Source: Acidiferrobacterales bacterium
GTDB taxonomy: Bacteria; Pseudomonadota; Gammaproteobacteria; Acidiferrobacterales; SZUA-150
Length of the DNA stretch: 48,320 bases
Direction: 5' to 3'
NCBI GenBank assembly: GCA_947258385.1
Contig: CAMYII010000081.1
Span: 1-48,320, forward strand
The position numbers and the translations under genes were made by a program. The notes under the pieces are model-generated. The model saw only the letters and a list, made by a program, of their open reading frames with translations. It was not told the DNA's origin and searched no databases. Each line of letters opens with the position of its first letter. The stretch's first letter is position 1. Below, in pieces: positions 18,107 to 25,568 of this stretch.

Positions 18107-19162
18107 ATGCAGCAGCCATTGCCGCGCGTCGAGATCCGCACCTCGCCGCACATCCGCTCGGCCCCCAGCGTGGACGAGATCATGCGCCACGTGGTCTACG
18201 CCCTGATCCCGATCTGCGCCTACGCGGTCTATGCCTTCGGTCTCAGCACGCTGGTCCTTATTATTACGGTGCTGCTCGCCTGTCTTGCCACCGAACGGTT
18301 CTTCAACTGGATGGCGGACAAGCCGAGCACGCTCCGCGATTACAGCGCGACCATCACCGGGTTGTTGCTCGCGCTCACACTGCCGCCCGGCCTGCCCTTG
18401 TGGATGGGGGCCGTGGCCGGGTTCATCGCCATCGCGCTCGGCAAGGTGCTGTTCGGGGGCCTCGGCTGTAACGTGTTCAACCCGGCGCTCGTCGGCCGCG
18501 CCTTTATCCAGGCCGCGTTTCCCGTGGCCATGACCACGTGGACCCCGCCGTTTCTCGCGGCACGCTTCGCCGAGTTCGTCCCCTCCTCGCTGGCCCTGCC
18601 GTTCATGGAACCGGCGCCGCTGGGGCCGTGGGCGCAGAGCGCCGTCGTGGACGCCTGGAGCGGGGCGACACCGCTCGCGCTGCAGAAATTCGAACAGGTC
18701 GGCACCAACACCATGGATCTGGTCGCCGGCATGACCGCCGGCTCGGCGGGCGAGACCTCCGGGGTACTGATCCTGATCTGCGGGGCCTATCTGGCGCTGC
18801 GCCGCATGATGGACTGGCGCCTGCCGGCGGGCATGCTGCTCGGCGCCTTCCTGACGGCGGGCGCGTTCTACCTGGTAGATGCCGACAAGTATCCCGACCC
18901 GGTGTTCACGCTGTTCTCCGGCGGGCTGATGCTGGGGGCCGTGTTCATGGCGAGCGATATGGTGGCCTCCCCCGTCACCCCCTCAGGGATTTGGCTCTAC
19001 GCCGGGCTAATGGGGTTTCTTACCGTCATCATCCGCATCTTCGGCGGCGTCCCCGAAGGGGTGATGTACGCCATCCTGCTCGGCAACGCCGCCTCGCCGT
19101 TGATCGAGGCCGTCACCCAGCCACGGATCTACGGCGCGCGCAAACCAAGGCGTAAACCGTGA
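18107..19162 (+). CDS. rnfD: Rnf complex subunit D
   Basis: RnfD (351 aa) is an integral membrane subunit related to NqrB. It has about ten hydrophobic helices, the sequence GLGCNVFNPALVGRAF, and the motif WSGATPLALQK, whose Thr is the covalent FMN attachment site in characterised homologues. This flavin is thought to lie on the ion-translocation route. The start is two bases after the rnfC stop, and the last codons overlap the GTG of rnfG by four bases (GTGA). Confidence 0.95.
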   Translation: MQQPLPRVEIRTSPHIRSAPSVDEIMRHVVYALIPICAYAVYAFGLSTLVLIITVLLACLATERFFNWMADKPSTLRDYSATITGLLLALTLPPGLPLWMGAVAGFIAIALGKVLFGGLGCNVFNPALVGRAFIQAAFPVAMTTWTPPFLAARFAEFVPSSLALPFMEPAPLGPWAQSAVVDAWSGATPLALQKFEQVGTNTMDLVAGMTAGSAGETSGVLILICGAYLALRRMMDWRLPAGMLLGAFLTAGAFYLVDADKYPDPVFTLFSGGLMLGAVFMASDMVASPVTPSGIWLYAGLMGFLTVIIRIFGGVPEGVMYAILLGNAASPLIEAVTQPRIYGARKPRRKP

Positions 19163-19842
19163 CCACGCAGGCCCACACCCCCCAGCCGCCGGCGCCTTCG
19201 AGCGTCGCCATGATCCGCACCCTCGCCGGGGTGGCCATGCTCTCGGGGCTGCTGGTGGTGCTGACCTATCAATGGACCCTGCCGCGCATCCTGGAAAACA
19301 AGCGCCTGGCCGTGCAGCGCGCGGTGTTCAAGGTCATCCCCGGCATCACCTCGCACGCGGCGTTTCGCCTGGACCCCGACGGCTTGACGCGGGTCAACGA
19401 GGTGGACGCCACGGGCACCCTGGTCTATGCCGGTTACGACGAGGCCGGGGCGCTCAAAGGCATGGCGGCGGAGGCCGCCGCCCGCGGCTACCAGGACGTC
19501 ATCCGCATCCTCTACGGCTACTCGCCGTCCTGCGAGTGCATTACCGGGATCACCATTCTGCGAAGCACCGAGACCCCGGGGCTGGGTGACAAGATCGGCA
19601 CGGATCCCAAGTTTCTCGCCAATTTCAAGGCGCTGGATGCCAGACTCAACACCGAGCGCACAGCGCTGCGCCACGCCATCGTCACCGTCAAGCACGGCAA
19701 GAAGACCGAACCCTGGCAGATCGACGCCATCTCCGGCGCCACCATCTCATCGAAGGCCATCGGCAAGATGCTCAATGACAGCGGTCAGACCCTGTTGCCG
19801 CGGTTGGCCGGGCGCACCGACCAATTAAGGACGCAACCCTGA
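19159..19842 (+). CDS. rnfG: Rnf complex subunit G
   Basis: RnfG (227 aa) has one N-terminal membrane helix (about 18-36) and a periplasmic FMN-binding domain. The motif SGATISSKAI near 195-204 carries the Thr to which FMN is joined by phosphoester in RnfG/NqrC proteins. ApbE/Ftp, which attaches the flavin, is not encoded in this window. The start is GTG, overlapping the rnfD stop by four bases; the stop overlaps the rnfE ATG by one base. Tight coupling suggests stoichiometric synthesis. Confidence 0.95.
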   Translation: MTTQAHTPQPPAPSSVAMIRTLAGVAMLSGLLVVLTYQWTLPRILENKRLAVQRAVFKVIPGITSHAAFRLDPDGLTRVNEVDATGTLVYAGYDEAGALKGMAAEAAARGYQDVIRILYGYSPSCECITGITILRSTETPGLGDKIGTDPKFLANFKALDARLNTERTALRHAIVTVKHGKKTEPWQIDAISGATISSKAIGKMLNDSGQTLLPRLAGRTDQLRTQP

Positions 19843-20498
19843 TGGCGGCGGACCCGAAGGCCAGGCAGCCGGTCACGATGGACACCTTTCTCGACGGGGT
19901 CTGGCGCGAAAACCCGGTGTTCGTGATGCTGCTCGGCATGTGCCCGGTGCTCGCCGTCACCAATTCCGTGGCCAACGCCATCGCCATGGGGCTCGCGACC
20001 ACCTTCGTGCTGCTGTGCTCGAGCGCGCTGGTGTCGTTGCTGCGCAACGCCATCCCCAAACAGGTGCGCATCGCCACCTACATCGTGATCATCGCCACCT
20101 TCGTCACCGTCGTCGATTACGTGATCCAGGCCATCAGTCTCGATCTGTACAATGCGCTCGGGGCGTTCATCCAGCTGATCGTGGTCAATTGCATTATTCT
20201 CGGGCGCGCCGAGGCCTATGCCTCCAGGCACCGGATCACGGCCTCGCTGGTCAACTCCTTGGGCATGGGCGCGGGATTCAGCCTCGCGCTGCTGTGCCTG
20301 GGCTCGGTGCGCGAGCTGCTCGGCAACGGCACACTGCTGGGCGTCGCGGTATTCGGCGAGCGCTTTCAACCCTGGTCCATCATGATCCTGCCCCCGGGGG
20401 GGTTCTTCGTACTCGGCGCCTGGCTGCTGCTGTTCGCCTGGCTCAAGGAACGCAAGGCCCGCGCCACGCAAAAAGGAGAACGCATCCATGGAACATGA
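19842..20498 (+). CDS. rnfE: Rnf complex subunit E
   Basis: RnfE (218 aa) is a six-helix membrane subunit of the RnfA/RnfE, NqrD/NqrE family. It contains the conserved ENPVFVMLLGMCPVLAVTNS near its N-terminus and VVNCIILGRAEAYA in the middle; the Cys residues in these two segments bind the intramembrane iron cluster in studied Nqr/Rnf complexes. The start overlaps the rnfG stop by one base, and its 3' end overlaps rnfA by 11 bases. Confidence 0.95.
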   Translation: MAADPKARQPVTMDTFLDGVWRENPVFVMLLGMCPVLAVTNSVANAIAMGLATTFVLLCSSALVSLLRNAIPKQVRIATYIVIIATFVTVVDYVIQAISLDLYNALGAFIQLIVVNCIILGRAEAYASRHRITASLVNSLGMGAGFSLALLCLGSVRELLGNGTLLGVAVFGERFQPWSIMILPPGGFFVLGAWLLLFAWLKERKARATQKGERIHGT

Positions 20499-21069
20499 AT
20501 CCCTGGGGTTCATCTTTCTGAACGCCTGCATTATCAATAATTTCGTGCTGAGTTATTTCCTCGGCATCTGCCCGTTCCTCGGCGTCTCCGGCAAGCTCGA
20601 TACCGCCTGGCACATGGGACTGGCCACGGCCTTTGTCATGTTGGTCAGCTCCCTCTGCGCCTTCGCCATCAACACCCTGCTGGTGCAGTTCGAGCTCGAG
20701 TATCTGCGGCTGATCTGCTACATCGCCGTAATCGCCTCGGCGGTGCAACTGGTCGAGATGGTGATGAAAAAATTCAGCCCCGCGCTGTTCCGGGCGCTGG
20801 GCATCTTCCTGCCGTTGATCACGACCAACTGCGCGATCCTGGGCCTCGCCCTGTTTCAGACGTTTCGCGAGTACAGCTTCCTGCAAAGCCTCGTCTATAG
20901 CCTGGGCGCCGGGACCGGATTTACGCTTGCCATTGTGCTGATGGCGGGTTTGCGCGAACGGCTCGCGCTCGCCCAGGTGCCCACGGTGAGCCAGGGGGCG
21001 GCCTTGAGCCTGATGCTCGCCGGGCTGTTGTCGCTGGGTTTCATGGGCTTTGCCGGATTGGGAGGTTAA
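20488..21069 (+). CDS. rnfA: Rnf complex subunit A
   Basis: RnfA (193 aa) is the pseudosymmetric partner of RnfE. It has six helices, with the Cys-bearing segments SYFLGICPFLGVSG and TTNCAILGLALF at the expected positions for the shared intramembrane iron site. AAGGAG lies within the 3' end of rnfE just before ATG 20488. It is the last canonical rnf gene, giving the order B-(PFOR)-C-D-G-E-A; the stop overlaps the start of the Cys-rich peptide gene by one base. Confidence 0.95.
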   Translation: MEHESLGFIFLNACIINNFVLSYFLGICPFLGVSGKLDTAWHMGLATAFVMLVSSLCAFAINTLLVQFELEYLRLICYIAVIASAVQLVEMVMKKFSPALFRALGIFLPLITTNCAILGLALFQTFREYSFLQSLVYSLGAGTGFTLAIVLMAGLRERLALAQVPTVSQGAALSLMLAGLLSLGFMGFAGLGG

Positions 21070-21272
21070 TGACCATGTTCGAGTACCTTACCGCCATGGC
21101 CATCATCCTGCTGCTGCTGCTCGGCTGGATCGCGGTGCAGCAGCTCGCGCGCGCCTTCGCGACCCGACACCCCGAGCTCGGCCCGGCGCGCGAAGAAGGT
21201 GGCGGCTGCGGCGCGGGTTGCGGCTGCGGCGATCAGAGCCGGTGCCCGCACGCGGACGGTCCCGATTGCTGA
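21069..21272 (+). CDS. Cys-rich single-helix membrane peptide, possible Rnf assembly factor
   Basis: The 67-aa product has one membrane helix (about 7-25, AMAIILLLLLGWIAV) and a short tail with five cysteines (GGGCGAGCGCGDQSRC, then DGPDC). This build resembles NqrM (DUF539), the small Cys-bearing protein needed for maturation of Na+-NQR, and also FeoB-associated Cys-rich proteins. The start codon overlaps the rnfA stop (TAATG), so it is translationally tied to the complex. Insertion of the intramembrane iron centre shared by RnfA and RnfE is a plausible role, but this is inference. ATG 21075 is an alternative start. Confidence 0.75.
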   Translation: MTMFEYLTAMAIILLLLLGWIAVQQLARAFATRHPELGPAREEGGGCGAGCGCGDQSRCPHADGPDC

Positions 21273-21288
21273 CACCGCCGATGGCCGC

Positions 21289-22110
21289 ATGAGACGTTCC
21301 GTTTTTTTTCTTTCCGATCGTACCGGCATCACGGCGGAGACGCTGGCGCACAGCCTGTTGACCCAGTTCGAGGGCGTGGCGTTCGAGACCATCAGTTGTC
21401 CCTATCTCGACAGCATTGAAAAGGCCGATCACGTGGTGGCGCGCATTGATCAGGCGGCGGCGACCGACGGTCACAAGCCACTGCTTTTCAGCACCTTTAT
21501 CAATTCCGAGATACGCGATCGCGTGGCGCGCAGCCAGGGCCTGTTAATCGATTTTTTCGACGCCTTCATCAGCCCGCTGGAAACCGAGCTCGGCATCCGG
21601 TCCTCGCACGCCGCGGGCCTTTCGCACGGGGTCGGGGCCTACGCGAGCTACGCGGCGCGCATCGACGCCATTAATTTCGCGCTCACCAATGACGACGGCG
21701 CCACTACGCGTGATTACCCGGCCGCGGATATCGTTCTCATTGGCGTCTCGCGCTCCGGCAAGACCCCGACCTGTTTGTATCTGGCGCTGCAGTACGGCAT
21801 TCTGGCGGCCAACTACCCCTTGACCGAGGACGACTTCGCGCCGCTTCGATTGCCCGCGGGGCTGCGCGCCCACCGCGACAAGCTCTTCGGGCTCAACATC
21901 AACCCCGACCGGCTGCATCAGCTCCGCTGCGAACGCCGTCCCAACAGCCGCTATGCCACGCTCGGCCAATGTGAGCGTGAAGTGGCGCTCGCCGAATCGC
22001 TCTATCGCCGCGAGCGCATTGCCTTCCTCAACTCCAGCGCGGTGTCGATCGAAGAGATCGCGACCAGCATTCTCGACCGGATGGGGCTGGAAAGGCGGTT
22101 GTACGGATAA
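21289..22110 (+). CDS. ppsR: PEP synthase regulatory kinase/pyrophosphorylase PpsR
   Basis: PpsR (DUF299; 273 aa here) inactivates PEP synthase by ADP-dependent phosphorylation of a Thr and reactivates it by phosphate-dependent removal. The start MRRSVFFLSDRTGITAE at ATG 21289 matches the usual N-terminus; the upstream extension to 21199 is in the gene before and is unlikely. The P-loop-like GVSRSGKTPT (about 152-161), with following CLYLALQYGILAANYPL, is diagnostic. It lies 16 bp after the Cys-rich peptide gene on the same strand as PFOR. PEP synthase uses pyruvate, the substrate or product of PFOR, so the linkage makes metabolic sense. No ppsA gene is visible here. Confidence 0.93.
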   Translation: MRRSVFFLSDRTGITAETLAHSLLTQFEGVAFETISCPYLDSIEKADHVVARIDQAAATDGHKPLLFSTFINSEIRDRVARSQGLLIDFFDAFISPLETELGIRSSHAAGLSHGVGAYASYAARIDAINFALTNDDGATTRDYPAADIVLIGVSRSGKTPTCLYLALQYGILAANYPLTEDDFAPLRLPAGLRAHRDKLFGLNINPDRLHQLRCERRPNSRYATLGQCEREVALAESLYRRERIAFLNSSAVSIEEIATSILDRMGLERRLYG

Positions 22111-22215
22111 CGCCGGGCGGCCGCGCCAAGCTCAGGCATGACGCGGGAGTGTCGTTAAAGCGCCAGGCTTACAGCATGAAACGGCGGTGATCCGCCGGTT
22201 GCCCGCGTTTTCTTC

Positions 22216-22413
22216 CTAGAACCTGTCTAACAATCAAACGCTCAGCAACCCTTCACGCCCTGGAAACAACGCAAAGAACGCTAAGGCGCAGAGGACACAA
22301 AGAATACTTCAAAATAAAGTGTTTTTGCGTTCTTAGCGTACTTTGCGTCTCCGCGAACTCTGCGTTTTTTCCACAGCGCCAGGGGGCGGAAGGTATTTTG
22401 AAATCGGTTCTAG
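22216..22413. repeat. dispersed repeat family A, copy 2, MITE-like with 8-bp terminal inverted repeats
   Basis: The 198-bp element is bounded by perfect inverted CTAGAACC and GGTTCTAG. Both ends match the element at 9633-9729 in opposite orientation. The interior carries a different repeat (22268-22366) rich in ACGCAAAG/CTTTGCGT. It has no coding capacity of its own. Its right end overlaps the 3' end of the gene at 22333-22659. Confidence 0.65.
22268..22366. repeat. ACGCAAAG-type inverted repeat, copy 1
   Basis: AACGCAAAGAACGCTAAG (22268-22285) pairs imperfectly with CTTAGCGTACTTTGCGT (about 22332-22348), and further CTCTGCGTT follows. Similar AACGCAAAG/CTTTGCGTT arms occur at 22907-22981. 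Such repeats are common intergenic elements in many bacteria. Confidence 0.6.
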
Positions 22414-22659
22414 CCACATTAAAAGGAATGAATGAAGCGCACCCGCCTGCTGTGTGTGTCGCTGCTCGAAGTCCCGGATGACCTTGCGGGTGTAGTGGCG
22501 CGCCCAGTACGGCGACTCGCCCTGCCGGAAGTATTGCGAGAAGGCGTGCTGCATGATCATGGGATTCGCGGGCGCCCCGTGCCAGTCGGCGTAGGCCCGG
22601 CAAAGCACCTCATACTCACTGGTGTCCAAAATATTGGCGGCTTGTGCGATGGAATACAT
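22333..22659 (-). CDS. small protein of unknown function with repeat-derived C-terminus
   Basis: ATG 22659 (MYSIAQAANILDTSEYEV) follows AGGGAG; the longer frame to 22737 has no support. The first 82 residues form an ordinary soluble, mostly helical protein (YADWHGAPANPMIMQHAF, then an aromatic and basic stretch SPYWARHYTRKVIRDFEQR). The last 26 codons and the stop lie inside the MITE-like element ending at 22413 and read LEPISKYLPPPGAVEK onwards, a tail with no likeness to the body. The original stop was probably displaced by insertion. The family is not recognised. Confidence 0.6.
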   Translation of the reverse strand: MYSIAQAANILDTSEYEVLCRAYADWHGAPANPMIMQHAFSQYFRQGESPYWARHYTRKVIRDFEQRHTQQAGALHSFLLMWLEPISKYLPPPGAVEKTQSSRRRKVR

Positions 22660-23177
22660 GGTTGGGTAACTCCCTTTGCTTGATACTGTCCCTGAAATCT
22701 TTGCACGTTGTGTGCCACCCCGCTCCACAAAGCTCAAACCGCTTAACCGGCGCCCCTGATGCGCGTGGATGGGGATTCACCTGCACGCCAACAGTGCGTA
22801 CCGACAAGCGCAGTGCACTGGAGGTGGGCATGACCCGAGTATAAACCAAATGCCGGGTCGCCGCGCGGCCCGGCCGAGGCCCGCTTCCCTGCCGATATGA
22901 GTTTTCAACGCAAAGGCGCTGAGGCACAAAGGGTCTTGAGTTCATGGGCATTTTTTCTCTGCGTCTTGGCGTCTTTGCGTTAAAGGGTCATATTAATTCC
23001 GTCATTTCAGCGACCTGCTAATGTCAGTTCGGATAAGGGCCGGTTCACGGAGCCACATCGGGTCACATTAAGGGGCTCGCGGAACGATCCGGCGTATGAA
23101 ATAATCGATTGCAGCCCCACTCCGTCGTAGATGGCGCCATCATACCGCCACGTGATCACGCAGCCCGCACAACACTA
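22660..23177. other. 518-bp intergenic region with a repeat element
   Basis: It separates two divergent genes, so it must carry promoters for both, but I see no convincing -35/-10 pair. It contains the repeat at 22907-22981. Short open frames lack content. Confidence 0.5.
22907..22981. repeat. ACGCAAAG-type inverted repeat, copy 2
   Basis: Perfect 9-bp arms AACGCAAAG (22907-22915) and CTTTGCGTT (22973-22981) flank GGCGCTGAGGCACAAAGG and TCTCTGCGTCTTGGCGT, which are further imperfect complements. The composition matches the copy at 22268-22366. Confidence 0.65.
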
Positions 23178-23792
23178 ATGACCCAAAAAGACGATCAACA
23201 ACCTCCGGCAGGGGCTCACATCGGCATCGATATCTCGGAAGAGGATATTTTTGACGCCATGAGCAGGATTTCGGGCTATGTCGATATCTCGACCGAGGAT
23301 TTCCGCGAGGTGTACCGCCTGGCCTATGGCCACGCCATTGAGCGTCTGGTCGGCACGGTAAAGGCCAGGGATATCATGGTCCGCGAGGTGGTGAGCGTGC
23401 GCGGCGACACCGCTTGCGACGAGGTGATACGGCTGATGGCCGCGAAAACGGTTAAAGGGGTACCGGTGATCGATACCGATAGGAAGGTGATCGGCATGGT
23501 CTCGCAGTTCGATTTCCTGCGCCACTTCGGCTGTCAGTCCTTCATGCAGTTCATCGCGCGCTACCTCGATCGGCCCGACGATCTTAAGCATACGCTGCAT
23601 GAGCTCACGGCGGCGGATGTCATGAGCGCGCCGGCGGTCCTGTTCCACGAGGATTCCGGTTTCCTGGAAATGATGAAGACCTTTAAGGCGCACCGCGTCA
23701 GCCGCGTGCCGGTGGTGGACGGTACGGGACGCGCGCTCGGGATGATCTCAAGAAAAGACTTTATTAAGTCTTGCACCCTGGAACCTTTATGA
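23178..23792 (+). CDS. tandem CBS-domain protein
   Basis: The 204-aa product has an acidic N-terminal segment (DISEEDIFDAMSRISGYVDIS) and two CBS domains, about 75-130 (ARDIMVREVVSVRGDTACDEVIRLM, then GVPVIDTDRKVIGMVS) and about 148-200 (AADVMSAPAVLFHED, then RVPVVDGTGRALGMIS). CBS pairs usually bind adenine nucleotides and gate an attached partner. The stop overlaps the start of the HPP membrane gene by four bases (ATGA), so the two are probably a split form of the HPP-CBS fusions known in other bacteria. The start at ATG 23178 is the most likely; a TTG at 23109 is in frame. Confidence 0.85.
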   Translation: MTQKDDQQPPAGAHIGIDISEEDIFDAMSRISGYVDISTEDFREVYRLAYGHAIERLVGTVKARDIMVREVVSVRGDTACDEVIRLMAAKTVKGVPVIDTDRKVIGMVSQFDFLRHFGCQSFMQFIARYLDRPDDLKHTLHELTAADVMSAPAVLFHEDSGFLEMMKTFKAHRVSRVPVVDGTGRALGMISRKDFIKSCTLEPL

Positions 23793-24331
23793 AGAATTAT
23801 TTCAGGAAAATGCGCGGCACCACCCGCGGCAGCCCACCGCGGGTCAGGATGTCCGAAGTCATCTGGTCATGGCTCGGCGCGTTTCTCGGCATCGGTGCGG
23901 TGGCCCTGCTCAATGGCTATTTTTTTGAGGGCACGGACTATCTGATGATGCTCGGCTCGTTCGGCGCCTCGGCCGTGCTGATCTATGGGGCGGTGCGCAG
24001 CCCGCTGGCGCAGCCGCGCAATCTGATCGGCGGACACATCATCTCGGCGCTGGTTGGGGTCGCCGCGTTCAAGCTGCTGGCCGGCCAGCTGTGGCTGGCG
24101 GAGGCCACGGCGGTGGCCACGGCGATCGCGGCTATGCATCTGACCAAAACCCTGCACCCGCCGGGCGGCGCCACCGCGCTGATCGCCGTGATCGGCGGCG
24201 AGAAGGTGCATGCGCTCGGCTTTGCCTATGCCGCCGCGCCCGTGGGGCTGGGGGCGCTGCTGCTGCTGCTCGTCGCCTTGCTGGTCAATAACATTCCTGA
24301 CACCCGCCGTTACCCCGAAGTCTGGTTCTGA
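23789..24331 (+). CDS. HPP-family integral membrane protein
   Basis: The 180-aa product has four hydrophobic segments (about 21-43, 47-68, 76-96 and 140-162) and the family motif KTLHPPGGATALIAVIGG that gives the HPP family its name. Start ATG 23789 overlaps the CBS gene stop; a TTG-type extension upstream is not needed. Plant and cyanobacterial HPP proteins have been linked to nitrite transport, but the bacterial role is not settled. Here the CBS partner may act as its nucleotide-sensing regulator. Confidence 0.88.
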   Translation: MKNYFRKMRGTTRGSPPRVRMSEVIWSWLGAFLGIGAVALLNGYFFEGTDYLMMLGSFGASAVLIYGAVRSPLAQPRNLIGGHIISALVGVAAFKLLAGQLWLAEATAVATAIAAMHLTKTLHPPGGATALIAVIGGEKVHALGFAYAAAPVGLGALLLLLVALLVNNIPDTRRYPEVWF

Positions 24332-24393
24332 TGCTTCATCTCAGGCAACGGCCCGCCCCACTGGGGAATCGGTATCACGCAATCGATTAAAAC

Positions 24394-25548
24394 GTGGCCG
24401 TGACCGACTCATCAAGGACCGTGCGCGGGCTCATGATCGGCCTGGCGGGTCTGGTGCTGATAACGTTCCTGCTCGGGGCCGCCCAATGGTCTGCATGGCT
24501 TCCCTCCCGGCCGGCCGTGGTGCATCTGATTTTTGCGCTCGGCATCATGCCGCTGATCCTGGGCGCGATGATCTATTTTACGCCGGTACTGACACAGAGC
24601 CGCGCCCCGGAAAAGTGGAGTGTTTTTTTGCCGCTGCTGGCGCTGGCCGGCGGCGGCATCGGTTTTGCCGGCCTGGGCTGGGATGCCCGGCTGACCCCAT
24701 TCGCCGCCGTGCTCGGCATCGCCGCCGGCGGCGGCCTGCTGTGGTGGATGGGGCGCCGGGTACGCCGGATGCCGGGCAGCCCGCACCCCTGTTTGCACTG
24801 GTACCGCTGGGCCGTGCTGAGCCTCATCCTGGGTCTTGCGGCCATACTGGGCACGGCCTTCTGGCCGGAGCAGGCGCACGCTTTGAAACGTTTTCACCTG
24901 CATGCCAACGCGCTGGGATTTGTCGGCTTGACCGCCTTCGGCACCTTGCAGGTGTTGCTGCCGACGGCGGCGAATTATCACAACCCGGATACCGCAATCC
25001 GGCTGCGACGTGATGTGCATAGCGCGGTTGCCGGCACGCTGCTCATCGCCATCGGCGCCACCGTCTTTGTGCCGCTGTCCTGGGCCGGGCTGTTGCTCTG
25101 GCTGCAGCCTCTTGTGCGCTTTGCGCTGCCGCTGGTGTCCACTTACCACAAGGCGGTGTGGGGCTGGCACCGGGCCGGGACCACGCTGGCGATCGCCACC
25201 TTCGGCCTCGCACTGGTACTCATGACCGGCGCTCTGCATACTGGCGGTTGGCAGGTCCCCGAGCTGACAACACGGCTTTTTTTCTACGCCTTCCTGCTGC
25301 CGCTGGTCACCGGCGCCGTCAGTCATCTGCTGCCGGTGTGGCTCTGGCCCGGGCGTGACAGTCCGTATTTTGCAACGGCGAGCCGGCGGCTGGCGCTGGG
25401 CAGCGGAATGCGCACAGGTCTGTTTGTGCTGGCGGGAGTATTAACCTTGAGCGAGTTGGCAGGCGCTCAGTATTTCGCCATCATGGGGATCGCGGTATTC
25501 ATCCTGCAGATTCTGTGGGCGCTTTGGGGATCACTCGGGCGAAGATAA
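24394..25548 (+). CDS. polytopic membrane protein with conserved histidines
   Basis: The 384-aa product has about ten to twelve membrane helices. Several His residues lie in or near helices (VVHLIFALG, HWYRWAVL, FHLHANALGFVGLTAFGTL, STYHKAVWGWHRAG, SHLLPVW), reminiscent of heme-binding helices in NnrS- or heme-copper-oxidase-like proteins, but I cannot place it firmly. Start GTG 24394 has no good ribosome-binding site; ATG 24433 is an alternative. It follows the HPP gene by 62 bp on the same strand and converges with a broken c-type cytochrome gene. A role in heme or NO metabolism is only a guess. Confidence 0.7.
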   Translation: MAVTDSSRTVRGLMIGLAGLVLITFLLGAAQWSAWLPSRPAVVHLIFALGIMPLILGAMIYFTPVLTQSRAPEKWSVFLPLLALAGGGIGFAGLGWDARLTPFAAVLGIAAGGGLLWWMGRRVRRMPGSPHPCLHWYRWAVLSLILGLAAILGTAFWPEQAHALKRFHLHANALGFVGLTAFGTLQVLLPTAANYHNPDTAIRLRRDVHSAVAGTLLIAIGATVFVPLSWAGLLLWLQPLVRFALPLVSTYHKAVWGWHRAGTTLAIATFGLALVLMTGALHTGGWQVPELTTRLFFYAFLLPLVTGAVSHLLPVWLWPGRDSPYFATASRRLALGSGMRTGLFVLAGVLTLSELAGAQYFAIMGIAVFILQILWALWGSLGRR

Positions 25549-25568
25549 GCGCCCCGACCCCGCGTGCG

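Noticed and set aside
22253-22603. 116-codon minus-strand frame across the repeat
   Set aside because: Most of its sequence is a translation of the repeat element, and the overlapping frame starting at 22659 has a ribosome-binding site and better protein-like content.
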